Shown here: piece by piece, positions 32,513 through 39,998 of the stretch | Position numbering within the stretch: the first letter of the stretch is position 1 | How the letters are laid out: each line of letters begins with the position of its first letter | Source of the DNA: Marinimicrobium koreense | Lineage (GTDB): Bacteria; Pseudomonadota; Gammaproteobacteria; Pseudomonadales; Cellvibrionaceae | NCBI RefSeq assembly: GCF_003762925.1 | Contig: NZ_RJUK01000002.1 | Coordinates: forward strand, 62,001-126,000 | DNA length: 64,000 bases | Reading direction: 5' to 3' | Notes under the pieces: model-generated | Seen by the model: the letters and a program-made list of their open reading frames with translations, nothing else | What the model was told of the DNA's origin: nothing | Databases searched by the model: none | Position numbers and translations under genes: made by a program

Positions 32513-32983
32513 TCAGATTCTTCCCAGCAGTGAAACCATTTCCAGCGCGGTGGTGGCGGCTTCCACGCCCTTGTTGCCCGCTTTGGTACCGGAGCGCTCA
32601 ATCGCCTGCTCGATGGTGTCGACAGTCAGCACCCCGAAGGTGATCGGCACATTGGCGTTCAGGGATACCTGAGCCAAACCTTTGGTGCATTCACCGGCGA
32701 CGTAATCGAAGTGCGGCGTACCACCGCGAATGACCGCACCCAGGGCGATGATCGCGTCGAACTCACCCTTGGCGGCAATGCGCTGGGCGGCCAACGGGAA
32801 CTCAAACGCGCCGGGGGCGTAGTAGATGGTGACCTGATCGTCCTTGATACCGTGGCGACGCAGGGTGTCCAGCGCGCCCTCTTTCAGGCTTTCGACCACA
32901 AAACTGTTCCAGCGGCTGACCAACAATGCGTAGCGGCCTTCGCTTGCGGCGAAATCGCCTTCAATAACCTTGATCTGACTCAT
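32513..32983 (-). CDS. ribH: 6,7-dimethyl-8-ribityllumazine synthase
   Basis: Penultimate riboflavin step, forming icosahedral or pentameric assemblies. 156 residues. [19 protein letters not shown], the substrate loop [30 protein letters not shown] with the catalytic His, and [16 protein letters not shown] are present. ATG at 32983 was chosen because the 31-codon upstream extension would run into ribBA. Called ribE in E. coli nomenclature. Confidence 0.96.
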   Translation of the reverse strand: MSQIKVIEGDFAASEGRYALLVSRWNSFVVESLKEGALDTLRRHGIKDDQVTIYYAPGAFEFPLAAQRIAAKGEFDAIIALGAVIRGGTPHFDYVAGECTKGLAQVSLNANVPITFGVLTVDTIEQAIERSGTKAGNKGVEAATTALEMVSLLGRI

Positions 32984-33032
32984 AGAGGATTCTCTTTCTT
33001 CAATCGATTGATCGTGTTCCGGCCCGGCTGCC

Positions 33033-34151
33033 CTACTGGCGGCCCGGCTCGAGATGTTCAACAATTTCCAGGTCAAACCCGGACAGGGCGGTGAAGCGCA
33101 TGGGCGCCGACATCAGGCGCATTTTGCGCACCCCCAGATCCCGCAGGATCTGGGAGCCGGTACCCACCTGTTTGTACACCTGATCCGGGCTGCGCACCGG
33201 CTGTTTACCGGAGAGCATCCAGTCGATGCTCTCTTCTACCTGGGCGGTGCTTTCGTCGTGACAGATCAGCACCAGCACCCCCTGCCCGGCCTCGCTGATG
33301 GTTTTCAGCGCATCGCGGTAATTCCAGGAGTGTTTGCCGGCATCGCCGGGGCGCTTGAGACCAATCAGGTCCTTCGCCACGTCCATGACATGAACCCGCA
33401 CCAAGGTGGGCTCCGCCGGATCGACATGCCCTTTGAGCATGACAAAATGCAGGTCGCCCCGGGCCAGATCGCGATAGGTGCGCAGCTCGAAGGGGCCGTA
33501 CTCGGTGTCCACCTGGCGACGGTTGATGCACTCGACGGTTTTTTCCTTGACCGAGCGGTAGTGAATCAGGTCCGCTATGGTACCGATTTTCAGGTTGTGT
33601 GTCTGGGCAAAGGCTTCCAGGTCCGGGCGACGGGCCATGGAGCCATCGGCATTCATGATTTCGACAATCACCGCCGCCGGCTCAAATCCCGCCAGGCGGG
33701 CCAGATCGCAGCCGGCTTCGGTATGCCCGGCACGGCTCATCACACCACCGGGCTGGGCCATGATCGGGAAAATATGCCCGGGTTGAACAATATCCCGAGG
33801 CTTGGCGTCGGCGCTGACCGCCACCCGTACGGTGCGGGCCCGATCGGCCGCCGAAATGCCGGTCGTGACCCCTTCCGCCGCCTCGATGGAGACGGTGAAG
33901 TTGGTGGAATAGCGGGCCTGATTATCCGATACCATCAGCGGCAGACCCAGTTGCTGGCAGCGCTCCGGCGTCAGGGTCAGGCAGATCAGGCCCCGGGCGT
34001 GGGTGGACATGAAGTTGATGTCCTCCGCCCGCACCTGATCGGCCACCATGATCAGGTCGCCTTCATTCTCGCGATCTTCGTCATCCATCAGGATGATCAT
34101 CTTGCCGTGACGCAGGTCGTCAATCAGTTCTTCCGGCGTGTTCAGTTCCAT
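33033..34151 (-). CDS. ribBA: 3,4-dihydroxy-2-butanone 4-phosphate synthase fused to a degenerate GTP cyclohydrolase II domain
   Basis: 372 residues. The N-terminal RibB domain (about 1-200) is intact: [15 protein letters not shown] (Mg and substrate acids), [11 protein letters not shown], and [13 protein letters not shown]. The C-terminal half (about 205-372) is GTP-cyclohydrolase-II-like, but the position of the zinc cysteines reads [15 protein letters not shown] with no Cys, so it should be inactive, consistent with the separate intact ribA. ATG at 34151 has GAAGG seven bases upstream. Member of ribE-ribBA-ribH-nusB. Confidence 0.94.
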   Translation of the reverse strand: MELNTPEELIDDLRHGKMIILMDDEDRENEGDLIMVADQVRAEDINFMSTHARGLICLTLTPERCQQLGLPLMVSDNQARYSTNFTVSIEAAEGVTTGISAADRARTVRVAVSADAKPRDIVQPGHIFPIMAQPGGVMSRAGHTEAGCDLARLAGFEPAAVIVEIMNADGSMARRPDLEAFAQTHNLKIGTIADLIHYRSVKEKTVECINRRQVDTEYGPFELRTYRDLARGDLHFVMLKGHVDPAEPTLVRVHVMDVAKDLIGLKRPGDAGKHSWNYRDALKTISEAGQGVLVLICHDESTAQVEESIDWMLSGKQPVRSPDQVYKQVGTGSQILRDLGVRKMRLMSAPMRFTALSGFDLEIVEHLEPGRQ

Positions 34152-34215
34152 AATGACCTTCGTTAAAAGAGGTGCCTTCAATCAGTAGCCGGGCCAATGG
34201 CCCGGCGTCTGCCAT

Positions 34216-34875
34216 TCAACGGCCGGTGAAGCCGTGCTCGGCGAGAAAATCCAGGGTGACACCGCCGCTCGTGCCGGCGGCCTTCTCTCCCAATAATAGC
34301 CGTTCCAGGTAGCGTGCCAGCACATCCACCTCCAGGTTGACCCGGGTGCCGGGCTGGTAGCTGTCCATGATGGTCCACTTTAGGGTGTGCGGGACAATAT
34401 TCAACTCGAACTCCGCCCCCTCGACCTTGTTCACCGTGAGACTGGTGCCGTCCACAGTGATTGAGCCCTTATGGGCAATGTATTTGGCCAGGTTGTCCGG
34501 CGCCTTGATGCGAAAGCGCTCGGAGCGGGCATCCCCGTGGCGTTCGACCACCTCCCCGACCCCATCGACGTGGCCGCTGACGATGTGCCCACCCAGGCGC
34601 GTGGTGGGCGTCAGGGCCTTCTCCAGATTCACCGGTTGGCCGGTGGCCCACTGGCCAATGGTGGTGTATGCCAGGGTTTCCCCGGACACATCGGCCCAGT
34701 AGCCGCTGCCCGGCAGGTCCACCACGGTCAGGCAGACGCCGTTGGTGGCAATGGAGTCGCCCAACTGGACGTCCGCCAAAGGCAGATCGCCGGTTTCGAT
34801 CAACAGGCGCAGATCGCCGCCTTTGGGTTCGAGGCGGGCGACGCGGCCCTTGGCTTCGATAATTCCCGTAAACAT
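34216..34875 (-). CDS. ribE: Riboflavin synthase (alpha chain)
   Basis: Dismutates two lumazines to riboflavin. 219 residues made of two similar lumazine-binding barrels: MFTGIIEAKGRV at the N-terminus, then DSIATNGVCLTVVDL in the first, and HIVSGHVDGVGEV with KGSITVDGTSLTVN in the second. ATG at 34875 matches the invariant MFTGII start; ten upstream codons are discounted. The gene is named ribC in E. coli. A REP pair separates it from ribD. Confidence 0.96.
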   Translation of the reverse strand: MFTGIIEAKGRVARLEPKGGDLRLLIETGDLPLADVQLGDSIATNGVCLTVVDLPGSGYWADVSGETLAYTTIGQWATGQPVNLEKALTPTTRLGGHIVSGHVDGVGEVVERHGDARSERFRIKAPDNLAKYIAHKGSITVDGTSLTVNKVEGAEFELNIVPHTLKWTIMDSYQPGTRVNLEVDVLARYLERLLLGEKAAGTSGGVTLDFLAEHGFTGR

Positions 34876-34909
34876 AGTTTGCTTCTCAGCTTTGAGCGGC
34901 TTCACGGTT

Positions 34910-35003
34910 GGTAACGGCGGATGCGCTTCGCTTATCCGCCCTACGCAAATTGCCGTGGTATGTGTAGGGCGGATAAGGCCAAAGGCCGCATCCGCCGTTA
35001 CCC
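34910..35003. repeat. REP-like palindromes, copies 5 and 6 (inverted pair, REPIN-like)
   Basis: Copy 5 (34910-34946) reads GGTAACGGCGGATGCG, core CTTCG, CTTATCCGCCCTACGC. Copy 6 (34964-35003) is inverted, GTAGGGCGGATAAGGCC to GGCCGCATCCGCCGTTACC. They are separated by 17 bp between ribD and ribE. Confidence 0.9.
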
Positions 35004-35008
35004 AACTA

Positions 35009-36124
35009 TCAACCTTCCGGATCCGGGCTGGCGGTAATGCGCCAATCGTGGCCTACGGCCCGGATGTCGTGAATTTTCAGCGGCAACTGGGCCGCCATGG
35101 AATCCAGTGGCAGCTGAAACAAAGGCCGGGCGTTGCTGCCGAGCAGCTTGGGTGCCATGTAGACGATCATCTCATCGAGCAGCCCCTGCCCCAGAAACGC
35201 ACCCGCCAGGGTCGCCCCGGACTCCACCAAGACTTCGTTGTACTCCCGCCGGGCCAGCTCGCGCAGTAGCGCGGTCAGATCAATGCGCCCGTCACGGCCC
35301 GCCAGCGCGAGGGTTTCCACCTGCGCCGGCCAACCGGTATTGGCGGTTTCACCACAGTGAACCAGCAGCACCGGCCCCGGGTGCTGAAGCAGCGGGGCAT
35401 CGGGAGTCATTCGGCCCCGGGAATCGAGGACCACTCGCAGCGGTTGGCGCTCGGCAATCGCTGCTGCATTATCCAGTTTCAATTCGTCCGCGCGCACGGT
35501 CAGGGCGGCCTGGTCCATCAGCACGGTATCGATGCCGCTGATGATCGCGCAACTGCGGGCGCGCAGGCGCTGCACGTCTTCCCGGGCCCGGCGGCCAGTC
35601 ACCCATTTACTTTCGCCGCTGGCCATGGCGGTGCGACCGTCCAGGCTCATGGCCAATTTGCAGCGCACCCAGGGCAGTCCGCGCTCCATGCGCTTGATAA
35701 AGCCCGGATTCAACGCCCGGGCATCCTCCTCCAGCAGCGGACCGTCCACCTCAACACCGGCGGCACGCAGTCGCTCCAGCCCCTCTCCGGAGACCTTCGG
35801 GTTGGGGTCCTCCATCCCGAAAACCACCCGGGAGATACCCGCATCGATCAGCGCCTGACTGCAGGGACCGGTGCGACCGGTATGGTTGCAGGGCTCCAGG
35901 GTGACATACGCTGTCGCCCCTCGGGCCCGTTCACCGGCCTTCGCCAAGGCGTTGACTTCGGCGTGAGCTTCGCCCGCCCGCTGGTGCCAACCCTCGGCGA
36001 TTGGTTCACCCCCGAGGGCGATCACGCAGCCCACCCGTGGATTGGGCGTGGTGGTGTAAAGGCCGCGCTCAGCCAAACGCAGGGCGCGCGCCATCAACTG
36101 GCTGTCGAGGTCCGATAGGGGCAT
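35009..36124 (-). CDS. ribD: Bifunctional riboflavin biosynthesis deaminase/reductase RibD
   Basis: Deaminates then reduces the pyrimidine intermediate. 371 residues. The N-terminal cytidine-deaminase-like domain (about 5-150) has the zinc site HAEVNAL and TLEPCNHTGRTGPC, and the C-terminal reductase (about 150-365) has RCKLAMSLDGRTAM, SGIDTVL and EVLVESGATLAGAFL. ATG at 36124 is four bases after the nrdR stop; the 45-codon upstream extension lies inside nrdR. The nrdR-ribD order is widespread. Confidence 0.95.
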   Translation of the reverse strand: MPLSDLDSQLMARALRLAERGLYTTTPNPRVGCVIALGGEPIAEGWHQRAGEAHAEVNALAKAGERARGATAYVTLEPCNHTGRTGPCSQALIDAGISRVVFGMEDPNPKVSGEGLERLRAAGVEVDGPLLEEDARALNPGFIKRMERGLPWVRCKLAMSLDGRTAMASGESKWVTGRRAREDVQRLRARSCAIISGIDTVLMDQAALTVRADELKLDNAAAIAERQPLRVVLDSRGRMTPDAPLLQHPGPVLLVHCGETANTGWPAQVETLALAGRDGRIDLTALLRELARREYNEVLVESGATLAGAFLGQGLLDEMIVYMAPKLLGSNARPLFQLPLDSMAAQLPLKIHDIRAVGHDWRITASPDPEG

Positions 36125-36128
36125 GCGG

Positions 36129-36629
36129 TTAAACTTTGTCTTGAGGTTCGTGGGCCTTTGGCTCCTGGAACTCAGGCTCGTGACGCTCCAGGCGATCGAT
36201 CTCCTCGCGGAATTCGTTGAGGTCCTTGAAGCGACGGTATACGGAGGCGAAGCGCACATAGGCCACTTCGTCGAGCTTGCGCAGCTCTTCCATGACTTTT
36301 TCCCCCACTTTCAGCGAGGGAACTTCGCGCTCACCGGTGGCCTGGAGAAAGTGCTTGATCTGGTTGATGGCCGACTCGATCGATTCGATGCTCACCGGGC
36401 GCTTCTCCAGAGCCCGCAGCAGGCCGGCCCGAAGTTTGGCTTCATCAAAAGGCTCACGGGTACCATCCTGCTTGATGATGCGGGGCATCACCAGCTCGGC
36501 CACCTCGTAGGTAGTAAACCGCTCATTGCAGGACAGGCATTGCCGGCGCCGACGAACCTGATCGCCTTCGGCCACCAGGCGGGAATCGACAACTTTGGTA
36601 TCTTCAGCGCCGCAGAAAGGACAGTGCAT
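36129..36629 (-). CDS. nrdR: Transcriptional repressor NrdR
   Basis: Nucleotide-sensing repressor of ribonucleotide reductase operons. 166 residues. A four-Cys zinc ribbon ([17 protein letters not shown] and [17 protein letters not shown]) precedes an ATP-cone domain (about 49-139, starting [20 protein letters not shown]). The C-terminal tail is Glu/Lys/Pro-rich. First gene of the riboflavin block. No riboswitch is apparent upstream. Confidence 0.96.
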   Translation of the reverse strand: MHCPFCGAEDTKVVDSRLVAEGDQVRRRRQCLSCNERFTTYEVAELVMPRIIKQDGTREPFDEAKLRAGLLRALEKRPVSIESIESAINQIKHFLQATGEREVPSLKVGEKVMEELRKLDEVAYVRFASVYRRFKDLNEFREEIDRLERHEPEFQEPKAHEPQDKV

Positions 36630-36720
36630 GGCACGGGGCCTCGTGGATTCTCAAACTGCGCGCATCTTAGCACAGTTTGCCACTAACGCCCCAGAATTGG
36701 TCGTGTAGGAGCGGCCTAGC

Positions 36721-37455
36721 TCAGCGCGGCTCGGGGATGGTTTCGCCGGCCTCGGCCAGCTCTTCCTCAATAAAGGTCAGCGCCTCGTCAATCAGCAGCA
36801 GCATGGCGGCCTTGGCCCGCTCCGGGTTGCGGTTGCGGATAGCGTTATAGACCTTCGCATGGTCATCGATGATCGCGTCCTGGTCGCCCTTGATCACGTT
36901 GGTGTGGCGAATACTGACGTTCAGCGCGGTCTGAATGAAGTCCCGCAGGCGAATGTAGAAGCGGTTCTTGCTCGCGAACAGGATACTGACGTGAAAATTG
37001 ATGTCCGCCTGAAGCCCCTCTTCCGGTTTGGTCTTGGCATCACGCATCCCTTGGAGCGCCTCGCCTATCGCATCAATGGCCGCATCGTCGGCAAACCGGG
37101 CGGCCAGAGACGCCGCTTCCGGCTCAATGGCAATACGCATCTGGAGAAATTCACGCAGTACCCGCAGCGAGGGGTTACCTTCCAGAGACCAACGCAGCAG
37201 GTCCGAATCAAAAATGTTCCACTCCTGCTCGGGCAGAATCCGGATGCCCTGTCGGGGACGGCTGGAGATCAACCCCTTGGCCGAGAGCATTTTGACCGCC
37301 TCGCGCACCGCCGTGCGGCTCACGCCAAACTGTTCACACAGCTCCGCCTCGGTCGGCAGGCTTTCATCCTTGGGGTAAACACCGCACACGATAGCCTTGC
37401 CCAGCTCCTGCGTCATACGCTGGGAAAGGTTGAAGTTGCGTTCAAATACGGCCAT
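36721..37455 (-). CDS. FadR-subfamily GntR transcriptional regulator
   Basis: 244 residues. A winged-helix GntR domain (about 10-78, with LPTEAELCEQFGVSRTAVREAVKMLSAKGLISSRPRQGIRI) is followed by an all-helical FCD ligand domain (about 98-225), including DINFHVSILFASKNR and DDHAKVYNAI with metal-binding His/Asp. The ligand of FCD regulators is usually a sugar acid or sugar-derived metabolite. Its position at the edge of the arabinan/arabinose cluster, with no AraC or AraR elsewhere in the window, makes it the best candidate regulator of that cluster. A GTATTAT sequence with the inverted repeat ATTATCTGATAAT lies about 85 bp upstream and may be an autoregulatory site. Confidence 0.85.
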   Translation of the reverse strand: MAVFERNFNLSQRMTQELGKAIVCGVYPKDESLPTEAELCEQFGVSRTAVREAVKMLSAKGLISSRPRQGIRILPEQEWNIFDSDLLRWSLEGNPSLRVLREFLQMRIAIEPEAASLAARFADDAAIDAIGEALQGMRDAKTKPEEGLQADINFHVSILFASKNRFYIRLRDFIQTALNVSIRHTNVIKGDQDAIIDDHAKVYNAIRNRNPERAKAAMLLLIDEALTFIEEELAEAGETIPEPR

Positions 37456-37570
37456 AGCAGGGTTCCATGTTTTTAAGGTTTGACGTTAAGCCTGCAAAGG
37501 TAGCGTGTTAGTCAACAAAGTTCAATAAAGGGATTATCAGATAATACGACATTATGAAAGATTTTTCTTC

Positions 37571-37604
37571 AAAAAAAAGCCTCTGGACCTTTCGGTACAG
37601 AGGC
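37571..37604 (-). terminator. Intrinsic terminator with GAAA tetraloop
   Basis: On the minus strand GCCTCTG/CAGAGGC plus ACC/GGT pairs, closed by a GAAA loop, is followed by eight T. It ends the candidate small RNA, and probably GH43-ricin transcripts, about 115 bp before the regulator start. Confidence 0.88.
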
Positions 37605-37782
37605 GAGGGAGACCTCGATATCAACCAACATCGAGTGAGAGACACGAAACCGCTGAACTGCCTGTCAACTTCAGCGATTTCCAAGCCTTAAGGAGAATCC
37701 AAATGAACCCCGGTAATGTCGTTGGAGGAGAGATTACCGTCGCTCCGGTAAACGGGCCCAATTTCCCGCTCGCCTTTGGATA
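37571..37782 (-). ncRNA. Candidate small regulatory RNA upstream of the GntR regulator
   Basis: About 210 nt between a near-consensus promoter (37789-37816) and a strong intrinsic terminator (37571-37604). On the minus strand it can fold into at least three local hairpins. One is CGGUAAU/AUUACCG (about 37713-37741), whose 15-nt loop exposes CUCUCCUCC, complementary to Shine-Dalgarno sequences. Another is CGCUGAA/UUCAGCG (about 37651-37676), and a third is CUCGAU/AUCGAG (about 37613-37634). A further C/U-rich UUCUCCUU lies between hairpins. No minus-strand ORF of note is present. It could instead be the 3' UTR of the GH43-ricin mRNA or a leader of the regulator gene. Prediction from sequence only. 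Confidence 0.5.
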
Positions 37783-37788
37783 GTTGGT

Positions 37789-37816
37789 ATTATAGTACAA
37801 TATGAAAGAAGTGCAA
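37789..37816 (-). promoter_or_regulatory. Near-consensus sigma-70 promoter with overlapping candidate operator
   Basis: Minus strand TTGCAC, 16-bp spacer, TATAAT. The -10 box is embedded in the palindrome-like TTGTACTATAATACCAA (GTA-N-TATA-N-TAC). Predicted start about 37782. The stretch 37456-37570 upstream of the regulator contains only its presumed promoter. Confidence 0.65.
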
Positions 37817-37823
37817 CCCCTTG

Positions 37824-37917
37824 GTAGGTCGGATTAGGCCAAAGGCCGTAATCCGACAATGAGCTGCAAACCTTGAGAGTCTGTCGGATTACGGCCTTTG
37901 GCCTAATCCGACCTACG
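37824..37917. repeat. REP-like palindromes, copies 7 and 8 (inverted pair, variant)
   Basis: Copy 7 (37824-37858) reads GTAGGTCGGATTAGGCC, AAA, GGCCGTAATCCGAC, and copy 8 (37882-37917) is its inverse. The arms are GTCGGATTA rather than GGCGGAT, a diverged subtype. The pair lies just after the GH43-ricin stop. Confidence 0.87.
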
Positions 37918-37954
37918 GGAGGGCTTGGCACCGCTGCGCGGTGCCGTCAGTGAA

Positions 37955-39853
37955 TCAGTTCGCTGCTCGCAGATGGAAACGCTGGCAGCGGTTTTCCAGG
38001 TCGGGGCCGAGCGCCAGATTGGTCCCATCGGCCAGCCCGCAGTTGGCCACATCCACTACCTCAGTGGTATAGCGGTTCACCAGGCTGACTGCGCCACCCT
38101 CGAGGAACTTAATGCCCCACTGGCTGGTTTTGGAGCCGCACTCATCCACTTCCAGATTGGCACCGGGAACGACCGCTTCGTCAGTCACCGCCAGACACTG
38201 ATCATCGGCACTGCTCGGGCTCAGCTCAAAGTATCCGGAATCGGTGGGCTTGAACCGCCACTTCTGGTGGTCGCCATAGGTCCAGGCGTGCTGCTCGACG
38301 TTGGCATCCTCGCCGGCGACGCTGACCACACGCCCGCTCTGCTCACTGATGATGGCCACTTCATTCATCGGTTGCAGGCGCCACTGCTTGCATACGCTGT
38401 CTTCACTCTGCTGCAGAACCGACTGGTTTTCGTTGGCCGAACAACCGGCGACCGCCAGCGGCTTGCCAGTGGCCCGGTTGGTGATCACGCTGTGGCCACC
38501 ATCACCCGGCTCAAGGCTCCACTCCTGACAAGCGTTGTTGCGCCAGGCGGCCTGCTGTACCCGAGCATTGTCGCCGGCGCTGCAGTTTTCCACTTCCAGA
38601 AACTTGCTGTCGTGGTTGTTGGCGATACGGAAATAACCATCGGTGACCGGGTCAATGACCCACTGACCGTTGTTGGGGTTACAGGCCGCCTGGCGGGTGC
38701 GGTTGTCTTCCGGTGCGGTGGCGATATCCAGGCACAGGTCGGTGGTGGCATTCACGATCTGGAAGTGCTGCCCCTGAATACGGGTTACCAGCGGACCATT
38801 TTCACCCGAGGGGCGCTGTACCGGCTGACCTTCGGGAATGGGCTCTCCAAAATTCGGGGTGCCATCCTCGTTCCAGGTGAACTTCTGGGCGCGCAGGGAG
38901 CGAGTGGAGCTGCAACCGTGCTCAACGGAGGAATTACCGTGATACACCAGCCAGTCTTCGGTGCCGTCCGGCGAGGGGAAGAAGCCGTTGTGACCGGGGC
39001 CGTAGACGCCATTGCCGCGCTGGAACACGGGCTCCGGATACTGCTTCCAGTGATCCGCGTTGAGGGGGTTATCGCCCACCAACTCGAGCATACCCAGCTT
39101 GTAGTCCGGGGTATTGCAGTAGCTGGCAGAATAGATCATGAAGGTACGGCCATTGCGCTGAAGAATCTGCGCCGCCTCGGTCACCTTACGGCCGCTGATT
39201 TCCCAGTCCAGCTCGGGGCGGGTAATAACGGTCTTGGGGGAGCCTTCCTTCAGGGTCCAAGGGTTTTCCATCTCGGTGATCAGGTTCAACTGTTCGTCAC
39301 CGTGCCACTGGGAGTACAGCAGGTACAGTTTGCCGTCTTGCTTGAGATAGGTACCGTCGATGTTCCACTGATCGGGCATGATCGGCGCCTTGTACTCGTA
39401 GGGGCCCATGGGGTCGTCTCCCACACTCTCAAGCACATTCAGGTGCTGGTGATCCAGAGTACCGTCCTGACCGGCGGTGTACATGACGTACCAGCGATAG
39501 CCGTTGGGGCCCTTCAGGCGATGGAACTCAAACGCCCAGAAGTTGGCGTTACGTTTGGGGTCGGTATCGGACCAGATGTTGACCGGGGTCGCATCAGCCA
39601 GGCCCGCCAGGGTCGGCGACTTGCGCATCACCAGCTCAGCGGTCCAGGTGGTGGTGGTCAGGTAGTAGTTACCGTCCCAGTATTCCAACCAGGGGTCCGC
39701 GCCGTTGGGGAACAGCGGGTTGGTAAAGGTTCCATCGCGCTCGGCGGTGGAGGATGAATTGGAGTCGCCCTGAGTGGCGCAGCCGGCCAGAGTGGCCAGT
39801 GCCAGAGCGATCAGAGCCATCGATCGGCTCCAACCAGTAATAACGTGTTTCAT
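37955..39853 (-). CDS. GH43 lipoprotein with C-terminal ricin-type lectin repeats
   Basis: 632 residues. A lipoprotein signal (MKHVITGWSRSMALIALALATLAGC, lipobox LAGC) suggests anchoring at the outer membrane. The GH43 domain spans about 40-345: FPNGADPWLEYWDGNYYLT holds the Asp base, DGTYLKQDGKLYLLYS the second Asp, and TEAAQILQRNGRTFMIYSAS the Glu region. The remaining 280 residues hold repeated ricin-B-type lectin motifs (QW and CLD/CLA motifs), a carbohydrate-binding platform. ATG at 39853 has AGAGGTG five bases upstream. Probable alpha-L-arabinofuranosidase acting on arabinose-containing polysaccharide; the exact linkage is not determinable. Confidence 0.87.
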   Translation of the reverse strand: MKHVITGWSRSMALIALALATLAGCATQGDSNSSSTAERDGTFTNPLFPNGADPWLEYWDGNYYLTTTTWTAELVMRKSPTLAGLADATPVNIWSDTDPKRNANFWAFEFHRLKGPNGYRWYVMYTAGQDGTLDHQHLNVLESVGDDPMGPYEYKAPIMPDQWNIDGTYLKQDGKLYLLYSQWHGDEQLNLITEMENPWTLKEGSPKTVITRPELDWEISGRKVTEAAQILQRNGRTFMIYSASYCNTPDYKLGMLELVGDNPLNADHWKQYPEPVFQRGNGVYGPGHNGFFPSPDGTEDWLVYHGNSSVEHGCSSTRSLRAQKFTWNEDGTPNFGEPIPEGQPVQRPSGENGPLVTRIQGQHFQIVNATTDLCLDIATAPEDNRTRQAACNPNNGQWVIDPVTDGYFRIANNHDSKFLEVENCSAGDNARVQQAAWRNNACQEWSLEPGDGGHSVITNRATGKPLAVAGCSANENQSVLQQSEDSVCKQWRLQPMNEVAIISEQSGRVVSVAGEDANVEQHAWTYGDHQKWRFKPTDSGYFELSPSSADDQCLAVTDEAVVPGANLEVDECGSKTSQWGIKFLEGGAVSLVNRYTTEVVDVANCGLADGTNLALGPDLENRCQRFHLRAAN

Positions 39854-39958
39854 TGTGCACCTCTTATTTGACGGACCGGTATTAGTGACGGGGTACACTA
39901 GCGCCGGCTCTCTCCTGCCAACCCGGCCCGGCAGTGCCGGGCGGGATGAAGCACACAG

Positions 39959-39986
39959 TTTATACTATAATAATTTATACTACCAA
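39959..39986 (-). promoter_or_regulatory. Candidate promoter of the GH43-ricin gene
   Basis: Minus strand TTGGTA, 16-bp spacer, TATAAA, about 105 bp before the start codon. The spacer contains TATTATAGTA (plus-strand 39963-39972), ten bases identical to the site at 37788-37797. Confidence 0.5.
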
Positions 39987-39998
39987 TAACGGAAAAAC

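Noticed and set aside
34876-36750. Possible FMN riboswitch upstream of the riboflavin genes
   Set aside because: The gaps around ribD, ribE and ribBA are too short or filled by REP copies, and no RFN-element consensus was seen.
37925-39757. A 610-codon plus-strand open frame opposite the GH43-ricin gene
   Set aside because: Same kind of antisense shadow; low-complexity hydrophobic translation, no ribosome site, and the opposite strand has a complete lipoprotein with family motifs.
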